From contig JALLLT010000026.1 of assembly GCA_025266875.1 (NCBI GenBank), forward strand, positions 310,001 through 374,000: a stretch of DNA of 64,000 nucleotides, written 5' to 3'. The translations under genes were made by a program, and so were the position numbers. The notes below the pieces were generated by a model that saw only the letters and a program-made list of their open reading frames with translations, was not told where the DNA came from and ran no database searches. Shown here piece after piece: positions 36,226 to 48,780 of the stretch. The DNA comes from Fennellomyces sp. T-0311. Its lineage: Eukaryota > Mucoromycota > Mucoromycetes > Mucorales > Lichtheimiaceae. Every line of letters begins with the position of its first letter. The stretch's first letter is position 1.

Positions 36226-37181
36226 GCACGGCTCCCTCACCCTTCAATCCCTGTTCATCATCACCCCGCATCCGCCATTGTTTATAGTCCCACGTACACG
36301 TACACGCACACTCACTATATGTTAACCTTTACAACACATCCCTTATGCAGTTATGTTGGTCTGTTGCGATTTCTCTCTTTCTTCTTTACAACATTTATTC
36401 CTGTATATGGTCAGCGCCTCATTTTATCCACTTGCAGATGGTGGACCACTCTGTCGATTCCTTCTTCTCTCTCAATCTCTCTAATAGTTCCCTACAATCA
36501 GTGATGTACATAGCAAACACACAATCCCCTCTCCCTTTGCTACACTACTCTTTATTTGGATTAAAGAACCCTTTTTCCTTGGTTTAGTAATGGATGATGC
36601 GTGTGCTTTCATGGCGGTCAGCAGGTATTCGATGTAGACTCAGGCAGAACAGTTTGTTGATCATACCTGTGCCACTCCGTAGCAAAATTTGTTTTGGTGT
36701 ATGTCGCGTTAATGCAGCGGTCCGTCTTATTTTTTTCAGGTGCATACCCAACAGTCTCACATACAGCGGCATTTGTTTTTTCTCAGTTTTATCGTCCTTC
36801 TTCTTTGCCGGTTACTCTTTCTTTTCGACAATACGTAGCAGGTGTTGTTGATTCCAAAAATGTCTCCGCGGATTTATCACAGCTAATGGTAGCCAAAGTT
36901 CTCACCGTTGGTTTGTGAAACACACGGTACATATTGCAGCGTACCTTGCGTGGTGCTTCGAAATTAGTCAATCCAATCAGATAAACGCACAGAAGTTGGC
37001 ATATCTATGACAAACAATTGCTATATATTAAACCATGTCATTTAAAGTACAATTGATCAATCTTTCGGTACCACAATAGGTGTTTGGACTTGCTGCCGAA
37101 CTTTTTTTTTTGCTATGTTACTTTTCCCCAACCACGACCACACATAGCAACATTGGCATTGTGAATATATGACGTGGACAG
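36226..37181. other. Intergenic region
   Basis: About 950 nt of pyrimidine-rich 3' flank and short open frames without motifs. Nothing recognised. Confidence 0.4.
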
Positions 37182-39233
37182 CTCGGATTCCTGGCCACAT
37201 TGCCTTCCGATCTCGTACAGGAGATCTTTTCGTACCCACCGAAGAAGGATTGTTGACGTGTATGGCAGTTTGTCACCATAGGGAAAAGCATGGTTCCGCA
37301 CTACGCCCAAAACATATGGAGAAGACTGCGACTAAAAAGGTATGCGACACGAATGTAAATTTCCAACGCTACAGGCAGTGGAACTAGAGCTACCTCAACC
37401 GCGTGTTTTGGACAGACATCAGCGGCAAAAGAGGATGTAACTTCTTTTACCTTAATGGAAAACCTTGTGCGCTGGCGCTGTACCAATATCAAGGATTTAA
37501 TCAGGATGAAAAAATATTGAGTCTGTGTGTCAGTATGCCCTAACATTTACGTGACTATATTTTGTATACCGGGATATAGCCGATATGCACATATTCACGC
37601 ACTTATTGAAGCAACTGACACCACGTTTAACACACTTGGTGCTGGCAAACGATCAATCAGACACCCCGTTAACCCATAGCCTCGAAGTTTGTCCAAACAT
37701 CGCTCACTTTGTTTGCGACCGCATGAAGGGAAAAGTGAACGCCATGTGGTCGATGACAGGAAGCCAACCGATGTCACTCACTTGTTTTCTCTTCAGGGAC
37801 GCCAAGGATATGCCTCTGGTCAAGAGGGGCATCAGTATCTCAAGATTCACAAAGATGCCGACTTGATCGGCTTACCAAAAACCGGGCCAAAAATCAAGAG
37901 ATAATGGAATATTTATCTTCGAGTAACAGTCCAACACCAGCGTGGACTGATCTTCAGTATTTCACCCGATTCAGCTGCCAAAGCTACGTAGCTTGATCCC
38001 CAAACAGTGCCATTTCAGCCTAGGTTCACTCACTGTACTGCTCAAATGCTGCACTGCCCTTGAAATGCTCGACTTCTTCGAGCCTTTCACTTAACTCCAC
38101 TGCAACCCAATCGCTCAACATAGTACAACACTATATAGGGACTTTGTTGTGCCCAAGATCACTCTTGATGGCGAACTTTCGTTAATAGCTCTACTCGATC
38201 AATTTCCTGCCTTGGAGAAGCTGAAAATGAGATTCGGTGCATCTTTGTCTCTCAACCTACCTATCTACTAATTTATAGTACCAGAGCAACCAAAAAATGA
38301 ATGTCTCCTGGAAACGCGACGATGATCAGCAAAGTATGGACGACGCAATCGCCATATTTGTCGAAAGCCTAGTCGGTTGATCAAGAATCGAAGACTTGCT
38401 TATTTGAAGCGAGAATGGATGTAGCGGAATCAAGTCGCTGAGAACAGTTGTTACTCTGCGAACACTAAAAACTGTCAGTATTACACTGGATCCAACGTTA
38501 CGGAACGAGGAATTGATGGAGTCCATCGTTATGTTAGGTCGGGTCACTAGACCTTTTAAGTAGCCATAATCTACGTTTGGATGTATGCAATACTATAGCA
38601 AGGCTCCCACTCTTTCGTAAATTTGGCGCAACACCACCTGGTATCTTTTGCAACAGGAGTCGTGATATACTCGTTAGTGGCGAAGGATTGCGACAAATCG
38701 TACTTAACATCACAAACTTGACATAAGTCAATTTTGGGCTGGCCAAGATTAAAGAAGGTGGAAAAGTTATCGCTAATCGCCGTATAAAGGAATGTATTCA
38801 TCAAGAAACACCGAAGTACAAGGATGTCTCTGAGCTGAACGCTGGAAAGGAGAGGCTATTAGAGATTCTATTATTACAAGCATTTATAATATTATCACTG
38901 AACGTGAGGATAGCAAGCAAGATATTTTATACATTGTACTTTCGCTATGATATTTAGTACTATAATAACATATGTATTATGTGGTAGCTGTGGTAGTCAT
39001 TATTTCCACATTAATATCTTATTTCCTATGTACTACAAAGTCTCGAGAATGTATTGGAACATTTTGATACCTATGGTCATGTCAAATTGCAGAGCTTGCG
39101 CATTTTTCTTGAAAGAGATGCGCCAGCGTTTCAAGCGGGCGTGCCGACTTTTGAGAACGAGGGTCAGAGTTTTAAGCGTGGTATACCAAACATTTTCAGG
39201 TGGATTGTTAAATTCCTGGAGGATATTGAATAA
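37182..39233 (+). pseudogene. Broken F-box/leucine-rich-repeat-type gene
   Basis: At 37182 the sequence reads LGFLATLPSDLVQEIFSYPP then KKDC, a stop codon, RVWQFV and IWRRLRL, which matches a mucoralean F-box (LPxExLxxIFSYxxxxxxxxCxxVCxxW) interrupted by a stop. Further on are LRR-like scraps (LTHLVLANDQSDTPLTHSLE, CPNIAHFV) in other frames. A final open segment, HFDTYGHVKLQSLRIFLERD through FRWIVKFLEDIE, ends at a stop at 39231-39233. Several frame changes and stops separate these pieces. F-box/LRR genes form large families in Mucorales, so a decayed member is plausible. The extent is my estimate. Confidence 0.45.
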
Positions 39234-39460
39234 TTCGATGTGTGTCATCCTGCCTCTACCTAAAAGACTTGTAATTCACGGCGAATATTACGAACGGAAA
39301 ATTACTTAGCAAGGCCGATATTCAAAAGTTTACTCATCTACATATTTATTGTTTCCATTCTTTTAAAAATGATTCACAGGTATAAAGCTACTATTTATAT
39401 CACTACTGTGATTATATAATTCTAGAACGACAGATACGTTTACAAAGGTACACAATACTT

Positions 39461-41098
39461 CTATTCATCCATCCTCGTTCCGGGTGGTAACACCTTGATT
39501 AGCGCCATTTTTTTCACGCCATCCCAACTGACCTTCTTCGTAAATGTATTGCCATGATATTTTATCGTGTCATAGATGTTATAATAACGTAATTCACGCT
39601 GCGCTTTTATGATAGATGGAAATTCTTTCTGTGCCTTTGGGTCGTCCACGAGTGACACCACTATCGGACATGCACGTTTCTGGGTCAAACTGCTATTTCT
39701 CGACATCCATTCCAAATTCTGTGCGCGATTATCCAATCGATCCCCATTGCGGTGTATAGCCGTATCTTGTTCATCGCTATAACCGTCGACGAATGCGTTT
39801 GCTACGAGACGAGACACGCGAAGGCTGTTCGGGCGACTTTTTTTCGAGCCTTGTTCATCGGGGTGTAAAAGTACACAAGCGTAATACCCATCGCTTGTGT
39901 ATGACAGCTTGAGTAACTCAGATTCACCTCTGAGACGAACATGACCCATGTCGGATACTTCATATCGACTAAACGACACACCGTTCCAGGGGAGGACACC
40001 AATGGCCTTCCACCTTGTTTCTTCAGTAACTGGTGGTAACGGGATTGCACCTTTGCGTGTTTTCCGCTGTCCTGTGGTAGCTGGTTTTTTTGAGGCTTGG
40101 ATGTGAGGCAGATCGGGACGAGTAGCGTACACAAGGTTTTTTAGTGCGTTGTCACATGGATTGCGGTTGATGTGGACAATTTGGAGGTCTTCCTGAAGAC
40201 GTTTCTCAAAGGACCGTATCACAATTTTGTGAGTATGCAAGGTTATTTGCCGAGTAACTGTCTGTTCAGCATTGATGTCACAATAGAGAGTGTTGACCAG
40301 GTACCCCGTATGATGCATGATGCAGCGGAGATGACTTCGTCGGTTAAGGGAGTATATCGTTCCGGCGTCCGAGACAAGGTAGCGTTCAAATGTGAGCGTG
40401 GCGTGTACATTGCGGACAACCGTGTACTTTCTGTCTGGGTGTTCCTCCTCGAGTCTGGCAATCTCCAGTTCCCGCAGCATAGGTAAGTCGTCGCATACAA
40501 CAAGATTGTCGTACGAGCAATTATGCTGGTTTCCGTCCTTGTGGAATATGTATTGCTTGTTCTTGTCGAACCGCTGGTTTATGAAAGTGTGCACCATAAT
40601 CTCTTCCAACTTGACCTTCTTCTTCTTTACCGGATCAACGTAAAATGTGTAACCGGGAAGACTTTTGAGGGGTGTCAATGGTTTAAGCGTTCCAGTGCCA
40701 TTCGAGCATACGACGGCACGTTTGTTGACAAAGTAGCGGGAAGGCGCAGTGGCTGTTAGTTTTGGATGACAGACTTGTTTCCATTCTTGTTCTTCAGTGG
40801 TCATCGTCTTGGACGCGTCTTCTTCGAGTTTGATAGAATCAGTCACTACAGAAATATGCTTTAGATTGGATTGTACGCACTAATTTTCCTTTTACCTTGA
40901 GATACTTCATCGTCGCTGGCTTGCTGTATAGATTCTTTCTGCTCGCTTTCAGATTCTGAAGAATTTAACTTTTAACATTGAATGGATTCACGAACCTCAA
41001 TTGTTCGTGTGGTTACCTTGCGATTGCTTTTCTATATAAGTTACGTTGTCCGATTCCTTCTTTCGTGAGACGCGTTTTTTCGTCTTGGATTTGGTCAT
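39461..41098 (-). CDS. Triple NUMOD4/HNH-like protein with C-terminal NUMOD1-like region
   Basis: Three exons: 41098-41017, 40955-40896 and 40845-39461, total 1527 nt, 508 aa. A Lys-rich start (MTKSKTKKRVSRKKES) could serve nuclear import. Three related modules follow, each with an Arg/Tyr-containing NUMOD4-like half and an HNH-like half. Module 1 (about 67-166) has FHKDGNQHNCSYDNL with H149. Module 2 (about 185-290) has RYLVSDAGTIYSL and VHINRNPCDNALKNL with H272. Module 3 (about 324-430) has RWKAIG, RYEVSDMGHVRL, SDGYYACVLL and AIHRNGDRLDNRAQNLEW with H412. The tail (FPSIIKAQRELRYYNIYDTI) resembles NUMOD1-type DNA-binding repeats. Such domains are typical of phage and organelle homing endonucleases; here the gene has spliceosomal introns. 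Whether it still cuts DNA is unknown. Confidence 0.85.
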
Positions 41099-42894
41099 CG
41101 GAGATGTGGCGAGGGAGAGAATAGGTCAGGGACGTTTATTTGCATATTGCAAAGTTTAATCATTCCAAAAAGGTCGCTCAGTCCAGTTACTACTGTAACT
41201 AAATTATCTGCTGCGCCTTTATGCACCAATGATTTTACGACATTTTCCAAAAAGTCGGGAAGTCTTAATAGACTCAAGAAGAGTTGCCGTGCTCTATTGA
41301 AGGTAAGCAATTAAATGTATTTAGTACTAAATAGGCATGGCATCGCGCACGTCTTGCATTATCCAGCAGCTTCCATAAACTACGTAAGTCGCTTACAGCT
41401 ATCTTTTCTCTAGCACCAGTAATAATTGTAATTAAGGAAGTAGTGATTCAAAGGGAGATATCGTACGGGCCAGCACAACTGCAAGTTTCCGGTGTGGAAG
41501 AAGCCGCGATATTGGAGCAGTAGATCCATCTCGTAGGGGCGAAGTTATTCGTAACTTGCCATAATAGGATTTTCAGTCAATTGCGAATTAAAAATAATAG
41601 CTTCCACACGCATGAAAAAATAGCGCACCATTGAAGATATATTCTTCTTATCAGGATACCTCATCCTATTACAGTGCGTCAAGCGTTTCGATCGCCCCTA
41701 TGGTGGGAATCCTTTGTGTTCCGAGCATATTGTGATGAAGCTAAAAAAATGGTAGAATATAACTGCACTCTTCACAGAAAACTGCATTAAATAATCTACA
41801 GCTTTTTATACCATTATACACAATTTCCTGACACAAGCAAAGCGGGTACGTCGAAGGCCGAAAGGAGACCAAAGGCCTGGTACAAGTGCGCAACGCCAAC
41901 AAATGTGCATATATATATTATAGTCGATAACCTCCTTTATTTGGGTACCGGAACAAGCGTAGTTTGATCACTTTCTCTCCAATACATATATTTTGCCGAA
42001 GGACACATTGTTCGATCATGTGCCTAACGTAGTTGAAAAGTTATAAATTTAATGTGGAAGGTATTAGACCTACTCCTATAGGTATATGGTCTCTTCCTTG
42101 CGGTACTAGGTTCTAAGATAAAGACATAGATGTACAGAGACCGTGCCTGGAAAAACCCAGAAGGTGAAAAAAAGGCAGGTTGACATGGAAAATGAAAGGA
42201 AAAAAACATACACAGAGAACAGTGCAGGTGGAAAAGCCGAAACGAAGAAAGGAAGTGTTATGAGTACCCTGGATTCCATACAATTATGTGCGGCTTCCTG
42301 GGACAGTTGGAGGAGTAGCGTGTGCCTAATGTACAACTGATTAATGTGATGATAAGCACCAGGTAAAATGCTCTTTTTATCCGTGCATGACGCTGTACAC
42401 GCATGGAAAGCAATGTGGTGAACTACTTAATGACAACCATCAACAGATACTTTTGTAATTGACCATTGAAACGTGTCCTTGTAGCAGTTTAGGCCTCCAT
42501 CGTCGACCAAAGGGGTTTGCCTACAGTACTAAGTTTTCGTGCGGTTAACGATAAATACTGTTTGAATATATTCGCTAAGTAAGTGTATAAGAAAAGAGAG
42601 ATAAATTGATTGCGCTTGCGAGTGCAGAACCACCATTCTTTCCGGGCACCGAGTTTGCAGCAAGGTTCCCTGTGTGAGTGCTTTGAACGATGAAACGTTC
42701 CTTGGCTGAAACTTTCTTCCATTTCTTCCAACAGGGATTAGCGGGTTTTCTTTCGCCTTTGCAGTAGGTGTTATATATCTGAAAAATCTCCAGTAATGAT
42801 TTCAGGTGGCAAGTACCTTCAAATACGTATTCATCGGAAACATGCGATGTTTTTCTCTGGTGCTTAAATATTATAACTTTGGTAATAACAACTA
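41099..42894. other. Intergenic region
   Basis: About 1.8 kb upstream of the HNH-type gene. Open frames at 41095-41310 and 42489-42919 lack recognisable motifs. No gene supported. Confidence 0.35.
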
Positions 42895-43065
42895 CAGTGG
42901 AACCCTGTCTTTTGCACACGTGTTATTTGCACATCCTCAGTTTTGCACACAGTTTTCGTCAAAACCGCTCAGCATTCCTGCCAAATCGACCCCGTTATTT
43001 GCACGCCCCTGCCTTTTGCACAAGACTTTTGGAAAAACCGCCTGTGCAAAAAAGGGATTCAACTG
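42895..43065. mobile_element. 171-bp pogo/Tigger-like MITE
   Basis: The ends are inverted repeats of about 24 nt. The left end is CAGTGGAACCCTGTCTTTTG followed by CACA; the right end, read in reverse complement, is CAGTTGAATCCCTTTTTTGC followed by ACA. The element is flanked on both sides by TA (42893-42894 and 43066-43067), the target duplication of the Tc1/mariner/pogo superfamily. Inside are further TTTGCACA subterminal repeats. It has no coding capacity and must have moved with a transposase supplied elsewhere. Confidence 0.8.
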
Positions 43066-43067
43066 TA

Positions 43068-43445
43068 AACCAGCTTGGCTGGCTCCCGAGCGGTAAACCC
43101 ACACCATGCTCACGTTGCCATCACCCCTCTGGTATGAACCGTCGACATCTGATCGCATGTTTCTCGATCCACAGCACACTCAACCTGCCGCACGATATCG
43201 ACGATCCCATCTCATACCTTCTCAACCGCTTGCCGAAAAAGCCGCCTAGATCACAAGCTGCTCGGAACTACTGGAAATCCAAATGGCCGCAGCTATGTGC
43301 CATCCTGGAAACCCTAAATAAGCATTGCAACCCAGATCGCCGACAAGGATATGTGCCACCCGACCAGCATGGAAGGGACCTTCTCGAATGGATGGAGCCA
43401 CCGGCCCCTGTGTCATTGCAACCCACATCGCCCGTTACTTCATAA
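43068..43445 (+). mobile_element. Truncated jockey-like LINE, C-terminal tail of the RT protein
   Basis: Directly after the pogo-like element the sequence reads NQLGWLPSGKPTPC, RCHHPSGMNRRHLIACF, HDIDDPISYLLNRLPKKPPR and RNYWKSKWPQLCAILETLN. This is the Cys/His-knuckle and C-terminal region typical of LINE proteins in Mucoromycota. It ends at a stop (43443-43445) followed by an A-run. No RT core is present upstream, so this is a 5'-truncated dead copy. Its frame is still open across about 125 codons, suggesting a fairly young insertion. Confidence 0.65.
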
Positions 43446-46187
43446 AAAAAAAACCTTTTCATCCCCAACAAGTATATGGTTACGGATTAGTCCCCCTTCC
43501 ATCCGACTTTTACTTTGTATTCCATTCTACTCTATCATCTTTCCTTTTTTATTGTTTTCTTACATTGTTCCCTTTCTCATGACTACTTCTTTTCCCCTAA
43601 TGCCGCATAGGGTTTTCATTTCCTTATTCAACCGGATCAGACGAGAGCGGAAAGCTGTGATCAGCGCGCGTTCATTTACGTCGTCAATAAAGACTTTTTA
43701 TTTCATCCTGTAAACCAGCTGATGAGATGGAGACAATAAGATAGGACATTCTTATTGCCTTGGAAGCAATTGTCCGCTTTTCACAACAATTTATCAACGA
43801 CAATCTCTGTAGCCTGCACTTAATATTGTAGACGTAATCTGACCCACCTGACTATGGCCAGACGTTACGGCTATTATTCATTGCATAAATGAGATAAAAT
43901 CTAATAGATATCCTCTATTAGAAACGACTATTTTCAGGGGTATGGTGATCTTTCATACTGTGACTATGTCCAACCTACCCACAGAGACACAATTATTGTG
44001 GCTACGGTTCAGAGTGGAAAACCTCAGTTTCGGTAAATCAAGAATCTACATCCTAAGATGCTCGTTGTTGCAATCAATAATCAGCATGATCGCCTGACGA
44101 TTAAACAAAAAAAACATATTTTGTACTTAATATAAATACGTATACTGCTGGCTGATAACGAGCAATACTATGTATAGTTCAGCCGCGAGAACAAACGCCC
44201 GAGAAAGCATATGCATGTCTCTGATCTAGACATATCCTACAGAACGCTCGCTATGATCAGTACCACCGTACTGGACGTTTCAATTATGCTTGCTTTTATC
44301 GCAATCCAGATCATATGCAAGCAACTGTGATTAGCTTTTCATAAATATCAACACACTATTTTAGTCAAATGGCGGATGCCCAAAATGATGCAATACCGCG
44401 CTCCAATGATCAATTGTAATATCCTTGGCTTCATGACAGTGGTACTTGTCAGAAAATATTTTTCATCGATCATCATATGCTGTGCCTTCGCAGGATGAAC
44501 AGGGCGTTTCTCCTGGAAGTGAACATATCATGATAGGTATCTACTCTCATACTACAATCGTGATCGCTCTTCGTAATACTATCGATAAGACCCTAAATGC
44601 TAATCGATGCAAAGACTATTCTGGAATGCCGGAGCGTGTGCTTAACATGCAATCTTTATCTTTTACCTATAGTCTGTGCTTTGGATGATATCAACAGGAA
44701 ACTATAGTATTGGGTGGTCATCTTGATAAAAACCCACTCTCACGGGGCGCCAGTGCCACTTTTTTACTAAAAAGACAATGCATACGTGGATCACATTACA
44801 CTCCATAAACGCCGACTTTTGCCTAAAAGCATCGCTGTAAACCAAAGCTCGTGATTAAGGATTATAGGCATGAAAGTGCCAAAACGTTTCTCAAAAAAGT
44901 AACACATTAAAGTACTTTTTATTATCTGTGAGTAAAAAAGGTGCCAAATCTTGTTTTTGTGAAAATAGGGTTAAGTAATAGGGAATCGAGTATCCTAAAA
45001 ATTCTGCAAATATTTACCTCATTACGCCATCCTAGTCCAGAAGCCGGGTCCGAATTCTAGATCGTATACTCGTATACTGCCCATTATAACGAATAACCAT
45101 TGTAGAAAGTCTAGAATCGAAAACAATTGAGGTGTCACCACCGTTTATTTTTATACGCACTCGACTTGGTGCCGCAAATGGCAGAAGATAAACGGATCTT
45201 CAGGTGTCATGGCAACCTCCGATCACCATCCATTTCACAAGGATGGGTCACGTGTCGATAGAGGGCGTGCCGCAAGAACATGTATGAAAAAAGAACACCA
45301 TCCATTCCAGTTACTGTGTAGCACACTTGAGTTTCCCAACAGGATTAATCAAGTATTGATAATGCATACATGAAAAATAAGCAAGAGGCGTAAACTTTTC
45401 TATAAAAGTCTTTACTATATACGCGCGTACGTATCTGCGCAAGTCATGTGGAGCGATATGGATGTGAATACTGCAGCGAAGACATAAATACAGAACGAAT
45501 GAACATTTATGTGATACAATGCAGACACAAAAAAAGCAAATCCAAGATCGCCAAGAATCTTTAACACAGAAAGGGAGATTACAAGCGTCCGGACAGGGGA
45601 GGAAAAAAGGTTTTTGTAGTACTTCAGATATGTGAAGTCGACAGGATGTCACACAGAGTGGGTACATGGTGTAATTATACGAATATATAATACATAAAAA
45701 TGCAGGCCTAGCTACCGTTAGACTCTCGTGAAGGTTAAGAAGCAAGCCCGGTTCTTGCATAGAGGAGGCACCCATGACGCGGTGCGTCACCTACACAACA
45801 ACAAAAACCTTCCTAAATGGCGGTCCCTGATACTATTCGAGGCACTTGGTTATTTCTTTTCTTTTCCTTTTCTTTACTCTTTTGCTTCCTTTCATCTGCT
45901 TCTTTGAAAATTACTTTTGGCAGTGTCATAAGTCATTGATCATCCCCCTTATCCTCCAAGTTTTTATTCCTTTTACGACTGGCAACCCTTGTTTTTTAAT
46001 CGTTACGCGGGATATCTTGTGCACATATACACAAGTGGAAAGGTGAGGAAGGCGGTGGAACAGTATCACCAAAAGGTGCCACTTCTCGGTCCGCAAAACG
46101 AGGGCTGTCATTTCCGAAAGAATGTTTTTTCTTTCTTTTCCTTGTTTTGACATTTTACTCAATTATCACGTAATAGGGAGCAAAAGA
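43446..46187. other. Intergenic region, possible LINE 3' flank then AT-rich DNA
   Basis: The first part may be LINE 3' UTR. Beyond that there are only short open frames (for example 44446-44688, 45311-45790) without motifs. A T/C-rich tract at 45850-45910 precedes the Rrm4-like gene and may be part of its promoter or leader. Confidence 0.35.
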
Positions 46188-48415
46188 ATGACGGAACTAT
46201 GTCACGGGCGACCTATCGTACGACTGCCAAAGAAACGAGATAGCATGATGACGGATCGTCTCAGTATCAAGCAGCACTATCGCGATGTGTTGGTGTCGGA
46301 CAGGTTGTACACGGAAGGGATTCCGTCCACGGTATCGGAGAATGATATAATGGACCTGGTGCAGGGTTGTGACCCCGTAGAGTAAGCTCTCGCTTTTCTT
46401 TCCAATTTTCATCTCTCTTATATATAAACAAATAGTGTTCATTTGAATCGAGCTGACGGAACAGGCTATATCCGATTTAGTTCTGTTGATAAAGGTAAAA
46501 TTTGTTCACAGACGAATCATAAAAAAAAAGAATTAAGCTTGAGATCAGCCGACCGAGCCTACGCTTTGTTCAACAACGCCACCCTAAAGAACGGTGTGTG
46601 TCTCCAGCTAAAAATCTCACCACCGGGAAATTATCAAGAACCGACAGCATCATCTGTCATCCTTCAGATTAAAAACCTTCCTTCCGGAACAACAGAGCAT
46701 ACACTGTACGATCTGTTCCGCCGGTTTGGGTCTATGAGCATGTGTAAAGTGATCATCAATCAGGAAAGGGCATTCAAAGGCACCGCGCTAGTTCAGTATT
46801 TTAATTCAAGCGACGCGGACATTGCAGCACAAGAGATGGTAATTGGGTAGCAACTCAGGTATATGTCAGTCGATATGAGTTATTGACAAAAAAGGGTCTT
46901 GTAGAACAACAAAAGTATCCAAGGCAACACCATGTAAGTTTTTTTTTTTTGTTGCTCAGCAGCCACAGCTCCGGGAACTCTAAAAAAACTGTTTAAATAG
47001 CAACGTTTCTCCGTACATGTCAAAAAAAAGTCGACCCCACTCTGGAGAGATGTTTATGCTTCCACGTAATCCATCACACCACAGTGCGCCTGTAAGTGAA
47101 AAGAAAAGAAATGCATGATCGGGATAAACGTGAATGCATGACTAACCTTGTGTATGCTTCTTTTTGCAGGCCAAGTTACCCAATGGCAATACGATCGATT
47201 ATACCAATCTATACATCAAAAATTTAGATCTGCAAGTGTCGAGCTGCGATTTGTTCTGGTATTTTCGAGGTTTCGGTCGAATTATCTCGGCACGTGTGAT
47301 GAAGAACCCACAGACGGATGAATCAAAAGGGTTCGGGTTCGTTAGCTACAGTAGAGCCGATGAGGCACGACGAGCCCTGCAGGAAATGAACAACAGACTG
47401 ATTCTTTCCAAACCCATCATTGTTTCGTATCATGAGCCAAAGAAGCCACGAAGCGAGAAAAAATTACGATCGCATGATATGGTCAGGCGGTTCTCCACAC
47501 CAGGCATCCCTTCGCATCCGCCGCCGCCTTACATGCCCGTTGCACCCCCAATAACCGAGTACATCAACTACAGTCAGCCATCGCCACAACCCCAGGGACA
47601 AAGGCGTCCTCCGGTTACCACCCCCAGCAATACCATCAAGAAGCGCCATTCTAGCATGAATATGCCCACTGCTGCACTTCCTCTCCATCAACAAACAAAA
47701 TCGTCTCCGCTGCGCCGTCGTAGCTCAAACGAATCCGCATCGAGCATCGCCACCGAAACAACGCCGGACCTGCAAAAGAAACGCATGACAGAGGCTGTCA
47801 TCCGGGCCGGTGTCAAGAATAATGTCGAGGATATCACGTACATGTTACTGTCACTCAAGCGCAAAGAACGATCTTTATGCTTGTTCAACCCAGGGTTCCT
47901 TAAAGAGCAAATTCGATTGGCACAATCGGCACTGGAGATCTTCAGAGACGATGAGGATGATCGTCCAAGCCCACCAATCCCTGCACCGACACAGCTCCCT
48001 GCCACGATCGGTCCTCGTGTCTCGCGCGCTATTCCTATCGTTGCACCACCAGTGACGGCACCAACCGCAACGGTGCCTGTCGCGAACAGTGATATCGATA
48101 CATTGGGAAAGCTTGCGCCAGACAACATTGACAAATTCCTCGCTTCGATTGAAGGGCTTCCGCTGACTCAACAAAAGGAAAGGCTGGGAGATCAGCTTTT
48201 CCCTCTTGTTAAGGTATGTACAAACAAATATGCACGTGCAAGGTTTAACGATCGAAAACTAGGCAACGGGAGTGAAACATGCACCAAGAATCACAGTCCG
48301 TCTCCTGGACACAGTGCCGCTTCACGAACTTGCACGCACGATGCACGATAAGGTTGGACTTAAGGCCAAGGTTGACATTGCAGTAGCATCGGTGCAACAG
48401 CAGCAACAACAGTAA
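46188..48415 (+). CDS. Three-RRM, MLLE-domain RNA-binding protein (Rrm4-like)
   Basis: Seven exons: 46188-46381, 46436-46494, 46549-46838, 46905-46933, 47001-47091, 47170-48213 and 48263-48415, total 1860 nt, 619 aa. RRM1 spans about 37-110 (RLYTEGIPSTVSENDIMDLV, GTGYIRFSS). RRM2 covers about 125-195 (VILQIKNLPSGTTEHTLYDL, GTALVQYF). RRM3 covers about 232-310 (NLYIKNLDLQVSSCDLFWYF, SKGFGFVSYSRADEA) followed by HEPKKPRSEKKLR. A Pro/Ser-rich linker leads to LFNPGFLKEQIRLAQSALEI, a possible divergent MLLE. The C-terminal MLLE/PABC domain reads KERLGDQLFPLVKATGVKHA. Layout and the HEPKK segment resemble Ustilago Rrm4, which moves mRNAs on endosomes; orthology is inferred. An in-frame ATG further upstream (46122) is possible. 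Confidence 0.88.
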
Positions 48416-48780
48416 TACCACAAATGAATCAGAAAAACCATACCCATCCTTTGTATAATTTGCATATTTCATTAGTGCTTATTGCACACAACGAAGATAC
48501 CTTTATTTTGTTCCATAAACGTTATAAAAAGCAGTGCATTTGATCCTCAGGCAGTGTGAATACAGTTAAGAACCCACACGAGTATTCGGGTCTTTTTGAT
48601 AAGCTGTCATCATCGGATCTGCAACTGCTTTTGTACCCAAAGCACGCACGAACATACACACTCGCACACAAACACACCTGAAGATCAAAACAAACTGTTT
48701 CGTTTATTAAAACACCACATCTAGGTCTTGCACGAAAAAGATACAATACACCAGGGTGGCACCAGGGCGGAATGACTTGC

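Noticed and set aside
42575..42919. Minus-strand open frame of 114 codons beside the pogo-like element
   Set aside because: Its start falls inside the MITE terminal repeat and the sequence has no recognised domain.
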